55,365 bases of DNA from an uncultured Spirochaetaceae bacterium (GTDB lineage: Bacteria; Spirochaetota; Spirochaetia; Sphaerochaetales; Sphaerochaetaceae), in assembly GCA_944389085.1 (NCBI GenBank), contig CALXLB010000084.1, forward strand, positions 1 through 55,365. The letters run 5' to 3'. Below are positions 1 through 8,174 of the stretch, piece by piece. The notes beneath the pieces are model-generated. The model was given only the letters and a program-made list of their open reading frames with translations. It searched no databases and was not told the DNA's origin. The first letter of the stretch is position 1, and every line of letters starts with the position of its first letter. Position numbers and translations under genes: made by a program.

Positions 1-1
1 A

Positions 2-124
2 CCAATAGGGATTGAAAGGGAACTGGGACAGACTCCTGATGAAGCTCTAGGCTTAGAAGATATGTCGTCCTCAGTCCCATCAATTATATCGTTTATAACC
101 CCATGTTATGGGATTTATTGTTAG
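2..124 (+). CDS. 3' end of an unidentified gene (partial)
   Basis: An open frame enters from the left edge and stops at TAG 122-124, giving about 40 residues that end in ITPCYGIYC. I do not recognise the family. It is supported mainly by layout: its stop lies 8 nt before the GTG proposed for the next gene, and that gene's AGGAG ribosome site overlaps the stop codon, as in a tight operon. The preceding bases outside the window would be needed to identify it. Confidence 0.4.
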   Translation, partial: PIGIERELGQTPDEALGLEDMSSSVPSIISFITPCYGIYC

Positions 125-132
125 GAGAAGAT

Positions 133-597
133 GTGAGGGAGAGTCTGCGAAGAGTTCTGTGCGTCGTCGGGTCGGAAGACAAGTACGACGCAATAGATGA
201 AATCATCTCAAAATGCTCTATTTTCTCAGAACTCCCTGATAAAGAAAGGTTTGTCAGGGCAGTTCATAGAAGGGAGAGACAGCAATCTACTGGAATCGGC
301 CATGGTGTTGCAATAGCCCATGGGCGTCTGCCTCATATCGATAAGCCTGTCATTGCCCTTGGTTATTCAAGAGAAGGCATTATCTTCGATGACAGGTACC
401 CCGATCCTGTCTGCCTTATTTTTGTCATTGCTTCTTCACAGAACAGGGATTCCGATTATCTGAAAGCTGTCTCTTCGCTTCTTACATGGGTTCATGATCC
501 AGATTTCCGCCGTTCATTGCTTGCGCATGATAGAGATGAGCGTGTCACTTCGTTTCTCTCCATGCTAGAGAGTCAGGATTTCCATCCTCAATACTGA
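133..597 (+). CDS. PTS IIA domain protein (fructose/nitrogen, PtsN-like)
   Basis: A single EIIA domain of the mannitol/fructose type, about 154 residues, close to the usual PtsN length. The phospho-acceptor histidine is expected at about residue 63 in the motif STGIGHGVAIAHGR, which matches the STGIGxGxAIPHGK signature except that the usual Pro is Ala. No EIIB or EIIC partner is encoded here, so a regulatory PTS-Ntr-like role is more likely than sugar transport; this is inference. I chose GTG 133 because AGGAG at 123-127 precedes it by 5 nt and the upstream frame stops at 124. An in-frame ATG at 103 lacks a ribosome site and would overlap the upstream gene. The 3' end overlaps the convergent cyclo-ligase gene by 53 bp. 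Confidence 0.85.
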   Translation: MRESLRRVLCVVGSEDKYDAIDEIISKCSIFSELPDKERFVRAVHRRERQQSTGIGHGVAIAHGRLPHIDKPVIALGYSREGIIFDDRYPDPVCLIFVIASSQNRDSDYLKAVSSLLTWVHDPDFRRSLLAHDRDERVTSFLSMLESQDFHPQY

Positions 598-1084
598 TAA
601 TCCTGTCCAGTCTTTCATCATGTGGTTCCGGTATTAAATCCGGGCAATCTGATACAGAGAAGGCAACTCCCCAGAGTGTCAGCCGATCTCTGTTCTCATG
701 TATGTACCTGTCATAATAACCACCGCCACGGCCTAAGCGGTAAAGGCCATTGAAACCTAACATGGGGATTATCATCAAGGCTTTCCTATATTCGGCTTTG
801 CAGTGTTCTGGTTCCATGAAGCCCAGCCCTGAGGCTTTAAGATTCCTCGGATAGGCAAACTCCATCTCTCCATTTTCTATATATGGAAGAAGTATTCTTC
901 TGTCGGAAAGAAGAGGTGAGATATCGACTTCGGAGGAGAGCGGAGAGTAAGCAAGTATTGTCTCTGCTTCCTTCCATTCGGTAGAGGCTAGTATCAGCTT
1001 TACTATCTTCTCCGATTCTTCTTTCTTTCCTTTGAAGGTTTTGATTCTCTTCAGAAGGATTCTCCTGAGTTCGCTTCTATCCAT
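545..1084 (-). CDS. 5-formyltetrahydrofolate cyclo-ligase
   Basis: Converts 5-formyl-THF to 5,10-methenyl-THF with ATP in the cytoplasmic one-carbon pool. The 179-residue protein has the family hallmark GRGGGYYDR at residues 118-126, preceded by MLGFNGLYRL, and an N-terminal basic helix of the usual kind. The ATG at 1084 is chosen because it aligns with family N termini. It has no Shine-Dalgarno, but an extended -10 (TGC then TATAAT, 1091-1099) ends 6 nt upstream, suggesting a leaderless transcript. A longer reading to 1120 adds 12 residues with no ribosome site. The gene is convergent with, and overlaps, the PTS IIA gene, and is divergent from nrdA. Confidence 0.9.
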   Translation of the reverse strand: MDRSELRRILLKRIKTFKGKKEESEKIVKLILASTEWKEAETILAYSPLSSEVDISPLLSDRRILLPYIENGEMEFAYPRNLKASGLGFMEPEHCKAEYRKALMIIPMLGFNGLYRLGRGGGYYDRYIHENRDRLTLWGVAFSVSDCPDLIPEPHDERLDRIISIEDGNPDSLAWRETK

Positions 1085-1090
1085 ATGCTG

Positions 1091-1099
1091 ATTATAGCA
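1091..1099 (-). promoter_or_regulatory. Extended -10 promoter element of cyclo-ligase (leaderless)
   Basis: On the minus strand TGCTATAAT is followed by six bases and then the ATG. A start of transcription about 6-7 nt after the -10 would coincide with the start codon. Confidence 0.5.
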
Positions 1100-1107
1100 A
1101 AAAGGTT

Positions 1108-1136
1108 TTGATGGATTCATTATAGACTTACTTAAT
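1108..1136 (+). promoter_or_regulatory. Candidate sigma70 promoter of nrdAB
   Basis: TTGATG at 1108-1113 and CTTAAT at 1131-1136 are 17 bp apart. The -10 is weak (4 of 6). It abuts the Fur-type box, so a bound repressor would cover the transcription start. Confidence 0.35.
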
Positions 1137-1155
1137 GAGAATGATTATCATTAGA
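1137..1155 (+). promoter_or_regulatory. Fur-type metal-regulator box upstream of nrdAB
   Basis: The core AATGATTATCATT (1140-1152) is a perfect 6-1-6 inverted repeat. The 19-bp site read on the minus strand matches the classical Fur consensus (three GATAAT-type hexamers) at 16 of 19 positions. It lies 24 bp before the nrdA start, between a candidate -10 and the ribosome site. Fur, PerR, Zur and Mur sites are similar, so the metal or peroxide sensed cannot be decided from the site. Confidence 0.6.
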
Positions 1156-1178
1156 GGACTATTGCGTTAGGAGAAGCT

Positions 1179-3683
1179 ATGGAGATAATCAAACGGGATG
1201 GCAGAAGAGAGCCTTTCGATATTACAAAGATCGAAGAAGCAATCAGGAAATCGCTGAAGAGCACATCTTCTCCGTATCCTGAGACTTTGCCCTCCACGCT
1301 TGCACAGAGCGTCGCCGCCTCTTTAGGACCTGACAGAGAGTGGGGTGTAGAAGATATACAGGATATTGTAGAGAAGACGCTGATGGCAGCAGGAGAGTTC
1401 GATGCAGCCAGGAATTATATCCTTTTCCGCAGCAGGAGAACTGAGCTGAGAAAAGAGAGGATTCGCATTCTGGAGCATTTCTCTGATCCTTCAATCGAAT
1501 CTGTGCTGGCAGAGATACAGAGAGATTTCCCTGATAGCAGATACTCTCTTTCTACTCTCGCAGATAAGTATATCTCGTTCTCCCGTTCAGGCATGGGAGA
1601 GGAAGAAGAAGCACAGGCTCTGGTCAGGGCCGCGGTTGAGCTGACAAGTGCTGAGTCTCCGAAATGGGAGTTCATAGCTGCCCGCTTCCTGTTCTTCTCA
1701 TTCCAGACAAGACTTGCTGTGACACTCCGCAACAGAGGAATCAGAACGTTTTCTGAGAAGGTGAAGTACCTTACCGATGAAGGCCTATATGGCGCATATA
1801 TTCTTCAGACATATAGTCCATCTGAACTGGATGAAGCTGCTTCCTTCATTGATAAGGACAGAAATAAGCTTTTCACATATTCCGGTCTGGATCTGCTGCT
1901 TCGCCGCTATGTGATACATTCCCATTCTCATGAACCTCTTGAGACACCTCAGGAAATGTTTCTTGGAATTGCTCTCCATCTGGCTATGCCTGAGAAAAAG
2001 GACCGCATGAAGTGGGTGAGAGCTTTCTACGATATGCTTTCGAGAATGGAAGTGACAATGGCGACGCCTACCCTTGCCAATGCCCGCAAGCCTATTCATC
2101 AGCTTTCATCCTGCTTCATAGATACAGTCCCTGATTCACTTGCTGGAATCTACCGTTCACTCGATAACTTCGCCAAAGTCTCGAAGTTCGGAGGCGGAAT
2201 GGGAATGTATTTCGGTAAAGTCAGGGCAAACGGTTCATCAATCCGTGGTTTTGAAGGAGCCGCTGGAGGGGTAATCAGATGGATTCGCCTTGTAAATGAT
2301 ACAGCAGTTGCTGTCGATCAGCTTGGAGTACGTGCTGGAGCTGTTGCTGTCTATCTCGATGTCTGGCATCGCGATCTTCCGGAATTCCTCAATCTCAGGA
2401 CGAACAATGGCGATGACAGGATGAAAGCTCATGATGTCTTTCCTGCCATCTGTTATCCGGATTATTTCTGGCAGCTCTGTTCTGAGAGCCTTGATTCGGT
2501 TTGGTACATGATGTGTCCTCATGAGATCTGGAGTATCAAAGGCTATCACCTAGAGGATTTCTATGGAGATGAGTGGACGGAGCACTACCTTGACTGCGTG
2601 AATGACAGCCGTATCCACAAGAGATCTATGGTCATAAGGGATTTAGTCCGCCTGATCATCAAGAGTGCTGTTGAGACAGGTACTCCGTTTGTCTTCAACA
2701 GGGATGAAGTCAACCGCATGAATCCCAATAAGCATAAGGGTATGATTTATTCCTCCAATCTCTGTACTGAGATAGCTCAGAACATGAAGGAAATCGAGGA
2801 AGTATCCATAACCACTGAAGATGGTGTCGTGGTTACAACAACTAGGCCGGGTGATTTTGTTGTCTGCAATCTGGCCTCTCTCTCGCTGGGTAACTTTGAT
2901 ACTGATGATAACGCGAAGCTTAAAGAGGTTGTGAGAACTGTGGTCAGAGCTCTTGATAACGTAATCACGCTCAATTTCTATCCTCTGCCATATGCGGAGA
3001 TCACAAATAGCTGCTATCGCTCAATCGGTCTTGGTGTCTCAGGTTATCATCATATGCTGGCGAAAAAGGGTATCAAGTGGGAGAGTGAGGAGCATCTTGC
3101 CGCTGTTGATAAGCTCTTTGAGAGAATCAATTATTATGCCATTGATGCCTCTTCCGATCTTGCCAGGGAAAAAGGTTGTTACAGCTTCTTCTCCGGCAGT
3201 GAGTGGTGGGATGGGAAATATTTCGAAAGAAGGGGGTATACAAGCGCGGAATGGACTAAGCTGCGAGAGAAAGTCCATGAATGCGGCATGCGCAATGCCT
3301 ATCTTCTTGCTATTGCTCCTACATCATCCACATCCATCATCAGCGGTACAAGCGCAGGTGTCGATCCCATAATGAAGCGTTTCTTCTATGAAGAGAAGAA
3401 GGGAAGTATGCTTCCACGGACAGCGCCGGAGCTCTCTGGAAAGACATGGTGGTACTACAAAGGTGCTCATGAGATTGATCAGAGCTGGTCTGTAAGAGCT
3501 GCGGGAGTTCGTCAGCGTCATATAGACCAGGCCCAGAGCGTCAATCTCTATATAACCAACGATTATACGATGCGGGAGGTTCTCAATCTCCTGATACTCG
3601 CATGGAAGAGCCATGTGAAGACACTCTACTACACACGTTCCAAAAGCCTTGAGGTAGAGGAATGTGAGAGCTGCTCAAGCTGA
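1179..3683 (+). CDS. nrdA: Ribonucleoside-diphosphate reductase, alpha subunit (class I)
   Basis: Catalytic subunit that reduces NDPs to dNDPs with NrdB. The 834 residues comprise an N-terminal ATP-cone (about 1-95, starting IIKRDGRREPFD), which implies allosteric activity control, and the 10-stranded barrel. Active-site residues are visible: HQLSSCFID carries the first redox cysteine, SSNLCTEI carries N527, C529 and E531, and VVCNLASLSL carries the second redox cysteine. A Tyr-Tyr pair (LYYTRSKS) for radical transfer is followed by the C-terminal ECESCSS, the CxxC thiol shuttle. AGGAG at 1169-1173 supports ATG 1179. nrdB follows after 9 bp. A Fur-type box lies directly upstream. No nrdI, nrdH or nrdR is seen nearby. 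Confidence 0.97.
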   Translation: MEIIKRDGRREPFDITKIEEAIRKSLKSTSSPYPETLPSTLAQSVAASLGPDREWGVEDIQDIVEKTLMAAGEFDAARNYILFRSRRTELRKERIRILEHFSDPSIESVLAEIQRDFPDSRYSLSTLADKYISFSRSGMGEEEEAQALVRAAVELTSAESPKWEFIAARFLFFSFQTRLAVTLRNRGIRTFSEKVKYLTDEGLYGAYILQTYSPSELDEAASFIDKDRNKLFTYSGLDLLLRRYVIHSHSHEPLETPQEMFLGIALHLAMPEKKDRMKWVRAFYDMLSRMEVTMATPTLANARKPIHQLSSCFIDTVPDSLAGIYRSLDNFAKVSKFGGGMGMYFGKVRANGSSIRGFEGAAGGVIRWIRLVNDTAVAVDQLGVRAGAVAVYLDVWHRDLPEFLNLRTNNGDDRMKAHDVFPAICYPDYFWQLCSESLDSVWYMMCPHEIWSIKGYHLEDFYGDEWTEHYLDCVNDSRIHKRSMVIRDLVRLIIKSAVETGTPFVFNRDEVNRMNPNKHKGMIYSSNLCTEIAQNMKEIEEVSITTEDGVVVTTTRPGDFVVCNLASLSLGNFDTDDNAKLKEVVRTVVRALDNVITLNFYPLPYAEITNSCYRSIGLGVSGYHHMLAKKGIKWESEEHLAAVDKLFERINYYAIDASSDLAREKGCYSFFSGSEWWDGKYFERRGYTSAEWTKLREKVHECGMRNAYLLAIAPTSSTSIISGTSAGVDPIMKRFFYEEKKGSMLPRTAPELSGKTWWYYKGAHEIDQSWSVRAAGVRQRHIDQAQSVNLYITNDYTMREVLNLLILAWKSHVKTLYYTRSKSLEVEECESCSS

Positions 3684-3692
3684 GGTGAAAAG

Positions 3693-4733
3693 ATGGAAAT
3701 GCAAAGAAAACCGCTCTTCAATCCCGATGGGGATACAGAAGTTGAAAAGAGACGGATGGTAGGTGGCAACACAACCAATCTCAATGATTTCAATAATATG
3801 AAGTATGGCTGGGTCTCTGAGTGGTACAGACAGGCTATGAATAACTTCTGGGTACCGGAGGAGATTAATCTCTCGCAGGATCTGAAGGATTATCATAATC
3901 TGCTTCCTTCAGAGCGTAATGCGTATGATAAGATTCTTTCCTTCCTTGTTTTTCTGGATAGTCTGCAGACTGCGAATCTGCCCAATGTCACAGATTACAT
4001 AACAGCTAATGAGGTATGTCTCTGCCTGCACATCCAGACATTCCAGGAATGTCTTCACAGTCAGGCATATTCATATATGCTTGATACAATCTGCTCCCCG
4101 GAGGAAAGGAACAGCATTCTATTCCAGTGGAGGACTGATGAGCATCTGCTGAAGAGAAATACATTTATCGGTAACTGCTATAATGACTTCGTGGAAAACA
4201 GGGATCTTGAGCATCTGATGAAAGTACTTGTTGCCAACTATATCCTCGAAGGCATTTATTTCTACTCTGGCTTTATGTTCTTCTACAATCTTTCAAGAAA
4301 TGGCAAGATGCCGGGGTCTGCACAGGAAATCAGGTATATTAACCGTGATGAGAATACTCATCTCTGGCTCTTCAGAAACATCATTCAGGAAATGAAGAGG
4401 GAAGAGCCTGGGTTATTTACCCCGGAACTTGTGGAGCAGTACAGGGCAATGATGGAGGAAGGCGTGAGGCAGGAAGCTGCCTGGGGTGAGTATGTCATCG
4501 GGGATGATATTCCTGGCCTGAACAGAAAGATGGTCTCTGATTACATCCATTATCTTGGCAATCTCAGATGGAGGAGTTTGGGCTTTGATGATCTCTATCC
4601 GGGGTTTGAGAAAGAGCCGGAGGATATGGCATGGGTATCACAGTATTCAAATGCAAATATGGTGAAGACTGATTTCTTTGAGGCCAGAAGCACTGCATAT
4701 GCAAAATCCACGGCACTTGTGGATGATCTTTAA
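3693..4733 (+). CDS. nrdB: Ribonucleoside-diphosphate reductase, beta subunit
   Basis: Radical-generating subunit of class I reductase. All metal ligands can be placed by spacing against E. coli NrdB: D89, E119, H122, E186, E220 and H223. The radical tyrosine is Y126, four residues after H122 in ECLHSQAYSY. It is therefore a canonical tyrosyl-radical enzyme rather than a class Ic type. Length is 346 residues (family about 320-375). It is co-transcribed with nrdA (9-bp gap, ribosome site GAGGTGAAAAG). A bidirectional hairpin separates it from convergent putP. Without NrdI, a di-iron cofactor is more likely than di-manganese; this is inference. Confidence 0.97.
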   Translation: MEMQRKPLFNPDGDTEVEKRRMVGGNTTNLNDFNNMKYGWVSEWYRQAMNNFWVPEEINLSQDLKDYHNLLPSERNAYDKILSFLVFLDSLQTANLPNVTDYITANEVCLCLHIQTFQECLHSQAYSYMLDTICSPEERNSILFQWRTDEHLLKRNTFIGNCYNDFVENRDLEHLMKVLVANYILEGIYFYSGFMFFYNLSRNGKMPGSAQEIRYINRDENTHLWLFRNIIQEMKREEPGLFTPELVEQYRAMMEEGVRQEAAWGEYVIGDDIPGLNRKMVSDYIHYLGNLRWRSLGFDDLYPGFEKEPEDMAWVSQYSNANMVKTDFFEARSTAYAKSTALVDDL

Positions 4734-4800
4734 TCAAGAATCACAAGCTGGACCATATCAGAGCGGCCTTGCTCTAAAACAGGAAAAGCCTAATAAAAGA

Positions 4801-4828
4801 AAAGCTGATGCATTTGCGCACCAGCTTT
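4801..4828. terminator. Bidirectional intrinsic terminator between nrdB and putP
   Basis: AAAGCTG and CAGCTTT pair around an inner TGC/GCA extension and a 6-nt loop. On the minus strand the stem is followed by TTTTCTTTTATT, a convincing tail for putP. On the plus strand the tail is poorer (TCTTCATAATATTATTT). Confidence 0.6.
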
Positions 4829-4869
4829 CTTCATAATATTATTTCCCTTTCTTTACCGAAGGTGGAACT

Positions 4870-6426
4870 TCATGCCTTCTTGGCTTCTTCGAATTCCTGC
4901 TGGATTGTCTTATCTGGTTCCTTTGAGAGGAGAGATACGGCAACAATGAAGATTGAAGAGACGATGAAAGCAGGCAGCAGCTCATAGATTCCCCAGATTC
5001 CACCCATTGGCTTGATGAGGAAGTTCCAGATGAAGACCATTGCTCCTCCTGAGATCATTCCCGCGATTGCACCGCTTCTTGTTGTTCTCTTCCAGAAAAG
5101 GGAGAAAAGCATAAGAGGACCGAATGTTGCACCGAATCCTGCCCAAGCGAAGCTGACGATAGTGAAGATCACGCTGTCTTCATCCAATGCGATTACAGCT
5201 CCAAGGAAAGCTATGATCAGAAGGGCAGCACGGCCGACATGCATGATCTCCTTATCTGTTGCTTCCTTTCTGAAGACTCTCTGCCAGAGGTTCTTGGAGA
5301 ATGCAGAAGCTGCAATAAGAAGATAGGAATCGGAAGAAGAGATAGTAGCTGCCAGAATACCTGCACTCACAAGTCCTGCGAAGAGCGGGTGCATCAGTAT
5401 TGAAGCCAGATAGGAGAAGACATTCTCCGCATCGGAATTAGTCAGGAACTGTGTAGGAACCAGTGCTCTGCCGATGAATCCTATCATGATTGCTGCAAAG
5501 AGTGAGATTATTACCCATACAGTAGCAATACGGCGGCTCTTCTTGAGCTCATCCTTATGTCTGATTGCCATAAAGCGCAGCAGTACCTGTGGCATACCGA
5601 AGTATCCGAGGCCCCAGGCAAGCATTGAAAGTGCGGAGATTATCCCATAAGGGGCTGCCTCTCCGAAGACAGGCATGCCATTCTGGATAACCTGTTCTCC
5701 GGCTTCATTCACGACAGGAGACGCGATATTGAAGAATTCCAGATAGCCGGGAATTGCTTTGAGATTGGCAAAGACTTCACCAATACCGCCGGCTGCGATA
5801 GTCCCGAGTGTGAGAATGATCACAAGTGCAAGAACCATCACCACTGCTTGCATGAAGTCGCTGGCACTCTCTGCCAGGAATCCGCCGAGGAATGTGTAAA
5901 CAACAACGAAAACAGCACCAACTACCATCATTGAGTGGTAATCAACATCGAAAAGCGACGAAAAGAGCTTGCCGCATGTGACAAAGCAGCTGGATGCATA
6001 GACACAGAAGAAGATGAGGATGAATACCGATGAGATAACCATCAGAACCTTTCTCTTTTCATGGAAACGATTGCTGAAGAAATCGGGGAGTGTGATAGCA
6101 TTCCCTGCAATCTCTGAGTAATGCCTCAGTCTTCTTGCCACTATCAGCCAGTTGATGTAAGTGCCGATAGCAAGTCCTGCGGCTGTCCAGAATGCGTCAG
6201 CCAGGCCTGTCCAATATGCAAGTCCTGGGAGTCCCATCAGAAGCCATCCGCTCATATCCGAGGCTTCAGCACTGAAAGCTGCAACCCACGGACCGAGGGA
6301 TCTTCCGCCGAGATAGTAATTTTCTGAGTTCTCATTTGCCCTTTTTGCAAAGTACACACCGATGCCGATGACAATGCCAATGTAAAGCACCATGGTGATG
6401 AGAGTCTGTATCTGGCTTGATTCCAT
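4870..6426 (-). CDS. putP: Sodium/proline symporter (SSS family)
   Basis: Inner-membrane solute:Na+ symporter of 518 residues with about 12-13 transmembrane helices. Family signatures near the N terminus are very close to PutP: NYYLGGRSLGPWVAAFSAEA and SDMSGWLLMGLPG, which cover the sodium and proline binding helices. The ATG at 6426 follows GGAGG by 5 nt. A TTG four codons upstream overlaps the ribosome site and is rejected. It is transcribed alone, divergent from the phosphatase gene, and ends at a hairpin shared with nrdB. The substrate is assigned by similarity only. Confidence 0.93.
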   Translation of the reverse strand: MESSQIQTLITMVLYIGIVIGIGVYFAKRANENSENYYLGGRSLGPWVAAFSAEASDMSGWLLMGLPGLAYWTGLADAFWTAAGLAIGTYINWLIVARRLRHYSEIAGNAITLPDFFSNRFHEKRKVLMVISSVFILIFFCVYASSCFVTCGKLFSSLFDVDYHSMMVVGAVFVVVYTFLGGFLAESASDFMQAVVMVLALVIILTLGTIAAGGIGEVFANLKAIPGYLEFFNIASPVVNEAGEQVIQNGMPVFGEAAPYGIISALSMLAWGLGYFGMPQVLLRFMAIRHKDELKKSRRIATVWVIISLFAAIMIGFIGRALVPTQFLTNSDAENVFSYLASILMHPLFAGLVSAGILAATISSSDSYLLIAASAFSKNLWQRVFRKEATDKEIMHVGRAALLIIAFLGAVIALDEDSVIFTIVSFAWAGFGATFGPLMLFSLFWKRTTRSGAIAGMISGGAMVFIWNFLIKPMGGIWGIYELLPAFIVSSIFIVAVSLLSKEPDKTIQQEFEEAKKA

Positions 6427-6497
6427 CAAATCCTCCAAATCAGGTTTTGATAACGATAATACCTGAAACTGAAAAGAGATGATAGCCTTATCATTAT

Positions 6498-6548
6498 GTT
6501 AACAAATAAAAATATTCTTGCATTTTTCTTTGTAGCTTGTTAACAAAT
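6498..6548. promoter_or_regulatory. Repeated GTTAACAAAT element in the putP-phosphatase intergenic region
   Basis: The decamer GTTAACAAAT occurs at 6498-6507 and again at 6539-6548, 41 bp apart (about four helical turns) on the same face. Each contains TTAACA, the half-site of Gram-positive PhoP boxes, and the next gene is an alkaline phosphatase. The spacing is not the 11 bp typical of PhoP, so the regulator is uncertain. Confidence 0.35.
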
Positions 6549-6660
6549 CGCGAAAATCACAGCTGAAGATTTAATGTATTTCTAACTGTTTAAAGCAAGA
6601 TGCCTTCTTCTGCTTTTTGATATGTTCCAATCAGTAATTTTCCATTTATGGAGGACTGAA

Positions 6661-8124
6661 ATGAAAAAAATCGCAGCAGTTCTTGTGTCTCTGCTCCTCG
6701 TTCTTTCTGCTGTTTCTGCTTCTGGAAACACAGATACAGAGAGTGCAATCAGAGCATATACTGAGGATGCTTCTCCGAAGTATGTCTTCATGTTCATCGG
6801 AGACGGTATGAGCTCTCCTCAGACTAACTCTGCTCAGGTATACAATGGCAGAAACCAGTCAGGGCTTATTGAGCTTGAAGAGCTGACATTCACGCAGTTT
6901 CCTATCGTTGGTCTCCAGTATACACAGGATTCAACATCTTTCTGCCCGGATTCAGCTTCTACAGCTACATCCCTTTCATCTGGCTACAAGACTCACAGCG
7001 GAGTCATTGGCATGGGAGTGGACAGGGTTACACCGGGTGTCACAATTGCAGAGATGCTTCATGACAAGGGCTGGAAGATTGGTATTGTCTCTACAGTAAC
7101 TATCAATCATGCGACACCAGCTGCATTCTATGCACATATCGCATCCAGAAATGATTACTATGATATCGGACTCCAGATGGCTGATTCCGGTTTCGAGTAT
7201 TTCGCTGGCGGTTCTGTAAACAAGGCAGATGATGGAGATAAATCAATCTATGAGGTTCTTGAAGATAATGGATATCTTGTAACAAACGACAAGGATACAA
7301 TCCTCAGCCTCAATGGCAACAGCGGTAAGGTCTATGCATATAGCCCTGTCCTTCAGGATGATGGAGCAATGCCTTATGACATCGATGCTCCAGCAGATTC
7401 TCTCAGACTCAAGGATTTCGTCAAGAAAGGTATTGATGTCCTTTACAATGAGACAGGGTTCTTCATGATGGTTGAAGGTGGAAAGATTGACTGGGCTGGC
7501 CATGCCAATGACGCAGTTGCCAACATGAGCGATACGCTTGCTCTTGATGAGGCTGTTGAAGTTGCTGTTGAGTTTGCAAAAGACCATCCAGATGAGACTC
7601 TTATCATTGTCACTGGTGATCATGAGACTGGTGGTATGACAATCGGATATGCTGCAACAGGCTATAACACGGCTTTTGATATCCTCCGTGCTCAGAAGTG
7701 CTCTTATATCCAGTTCGACTCCTATGTTGAGGAGGCAAAGGCTGATGGTTCCTTCACATTTGATGACATGATGGCAATGGTTGAAGAATACTTCGGGCTT
7801 GTCGCTCCTGGAAAGACTGCTGCCTCTGAGGCTCTTGTAATGAATGATTATGAGTATGCAAAGCTTCAGAAGGCTTATGAAGATGACCAGACAGGCAATA
7901 CAGATGGCTATGAGGAGTCACTCCTCTATGGTGGATACAGCCCGATCAGCGTCACACTCACACACATCCTCAACAACAAGGCAGGTATCGGCTGGACAAG
8001 CTATGCCCACACAGGACTCCCAGTCCCTGTATATGCATATGGTGAGGGTGCAGAGCTGTTCTCAGGTGCTTATGACAACACTGAGGTTGCTCACAAACTC
8101 ATGGATCTTACCAACGCAAGGTAA
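6661..8124 (+). CDS. Exported alkaline phosphatase
   Basis: Periplasmic phosphomonoesterase of the PhoA superfamily, 487 residues. The N terminus MKKIAAVLVSLLLVLSAVSA is a clean Sec signal peptide. Metal and catalytic motifs follow in order: FMFIGDGMSS (first metal Asp), CPDSASTATSLSSG with the nucleophilic Ser of the DSA-type motif, FMMVEGGKIDWAGHANDA and IVTGDHETGGM, and YAHTGLPVPVYAYG near the C terminus. ATG 6661 follows GGAGG (6650-6654). An earlier in-frame ATG at 6622 would add 13 residues before the signal peptide and lacks a ribosome site. The intergenic region carries two copies of a TTAACA-containing decamer. Confidence 0.94.
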   Translation: MKKIAAVLVSLLLVLSAVSASGNTDTESAIRAYTEDASPKYVFMFIGDGMSSPQTNSAQVYNGRNQSGLIELEELTFTQFPIVGLQYTQDSTSFCPDSASTATSLSSGYKTHSGVIGMGVDRVTPGVTIAEMLHDKGWKIGIVSTVTINHATPAAFYAHIASRNDYYDIGLQMADSGFEYFAGGSVNKADDGDKSIYEVLEDNGYLVTNDKDTILSLNGNSGKVYAYSPVLQDDGAMPYDIDAPADSLRLKDFVKKGIDVLYNETGFFMMVEGGKIDWAGHANDAVANMSDTLALDEAVEVAVEFAKDHPDETLIIVTGDHETGGMTIGYAATGYNTAFDILRAQKCSYIQFDSYVEEAKADGSFTFDDMMAMVEEYFGLVAPGKTAASEALVMNDYEYAKLQKAYEDDQTGNTDGYEESLLYGGYSPISVTLTHILNNKAGIGWTSYAHTGLPVPVYAYGEGAELFSGAYDNTEVAHKLMDLTNAR

Positions 8125-8141
8125 GGAATATATATAAAGAG

Positions 8142-8161
8142 GGGGAGGCTCAGGTCTCCCC
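8142..8161 (+). other. Intergenic hairpin between phosphatase and yibE/F gene
   Basis: GGGGAG and CTCCCC flank an 8-nt loop. No T-run follows, so this looks like an mRNA processing or attenuation hairpin rather than a full terminator. It leaves only 13 nt before the next start codon. Confidence 0.4.
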
Positions 8162-8174
8162 ATTTCCCATTTCA

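Noticed and set aside
103..132. Earlier ATG start for the PTS IIA gene
   Set aside because: No ribosome site, overlaps the upstream partial gene, and GTG 133 has a well-placed AGGAG.
6450..6461. GATAAC-GATAAT hexamers near the putP start as a second Fur box
   Set aside because: Only two hexamers fit and no inverted half-site follows; much weaker than the nrdA box.
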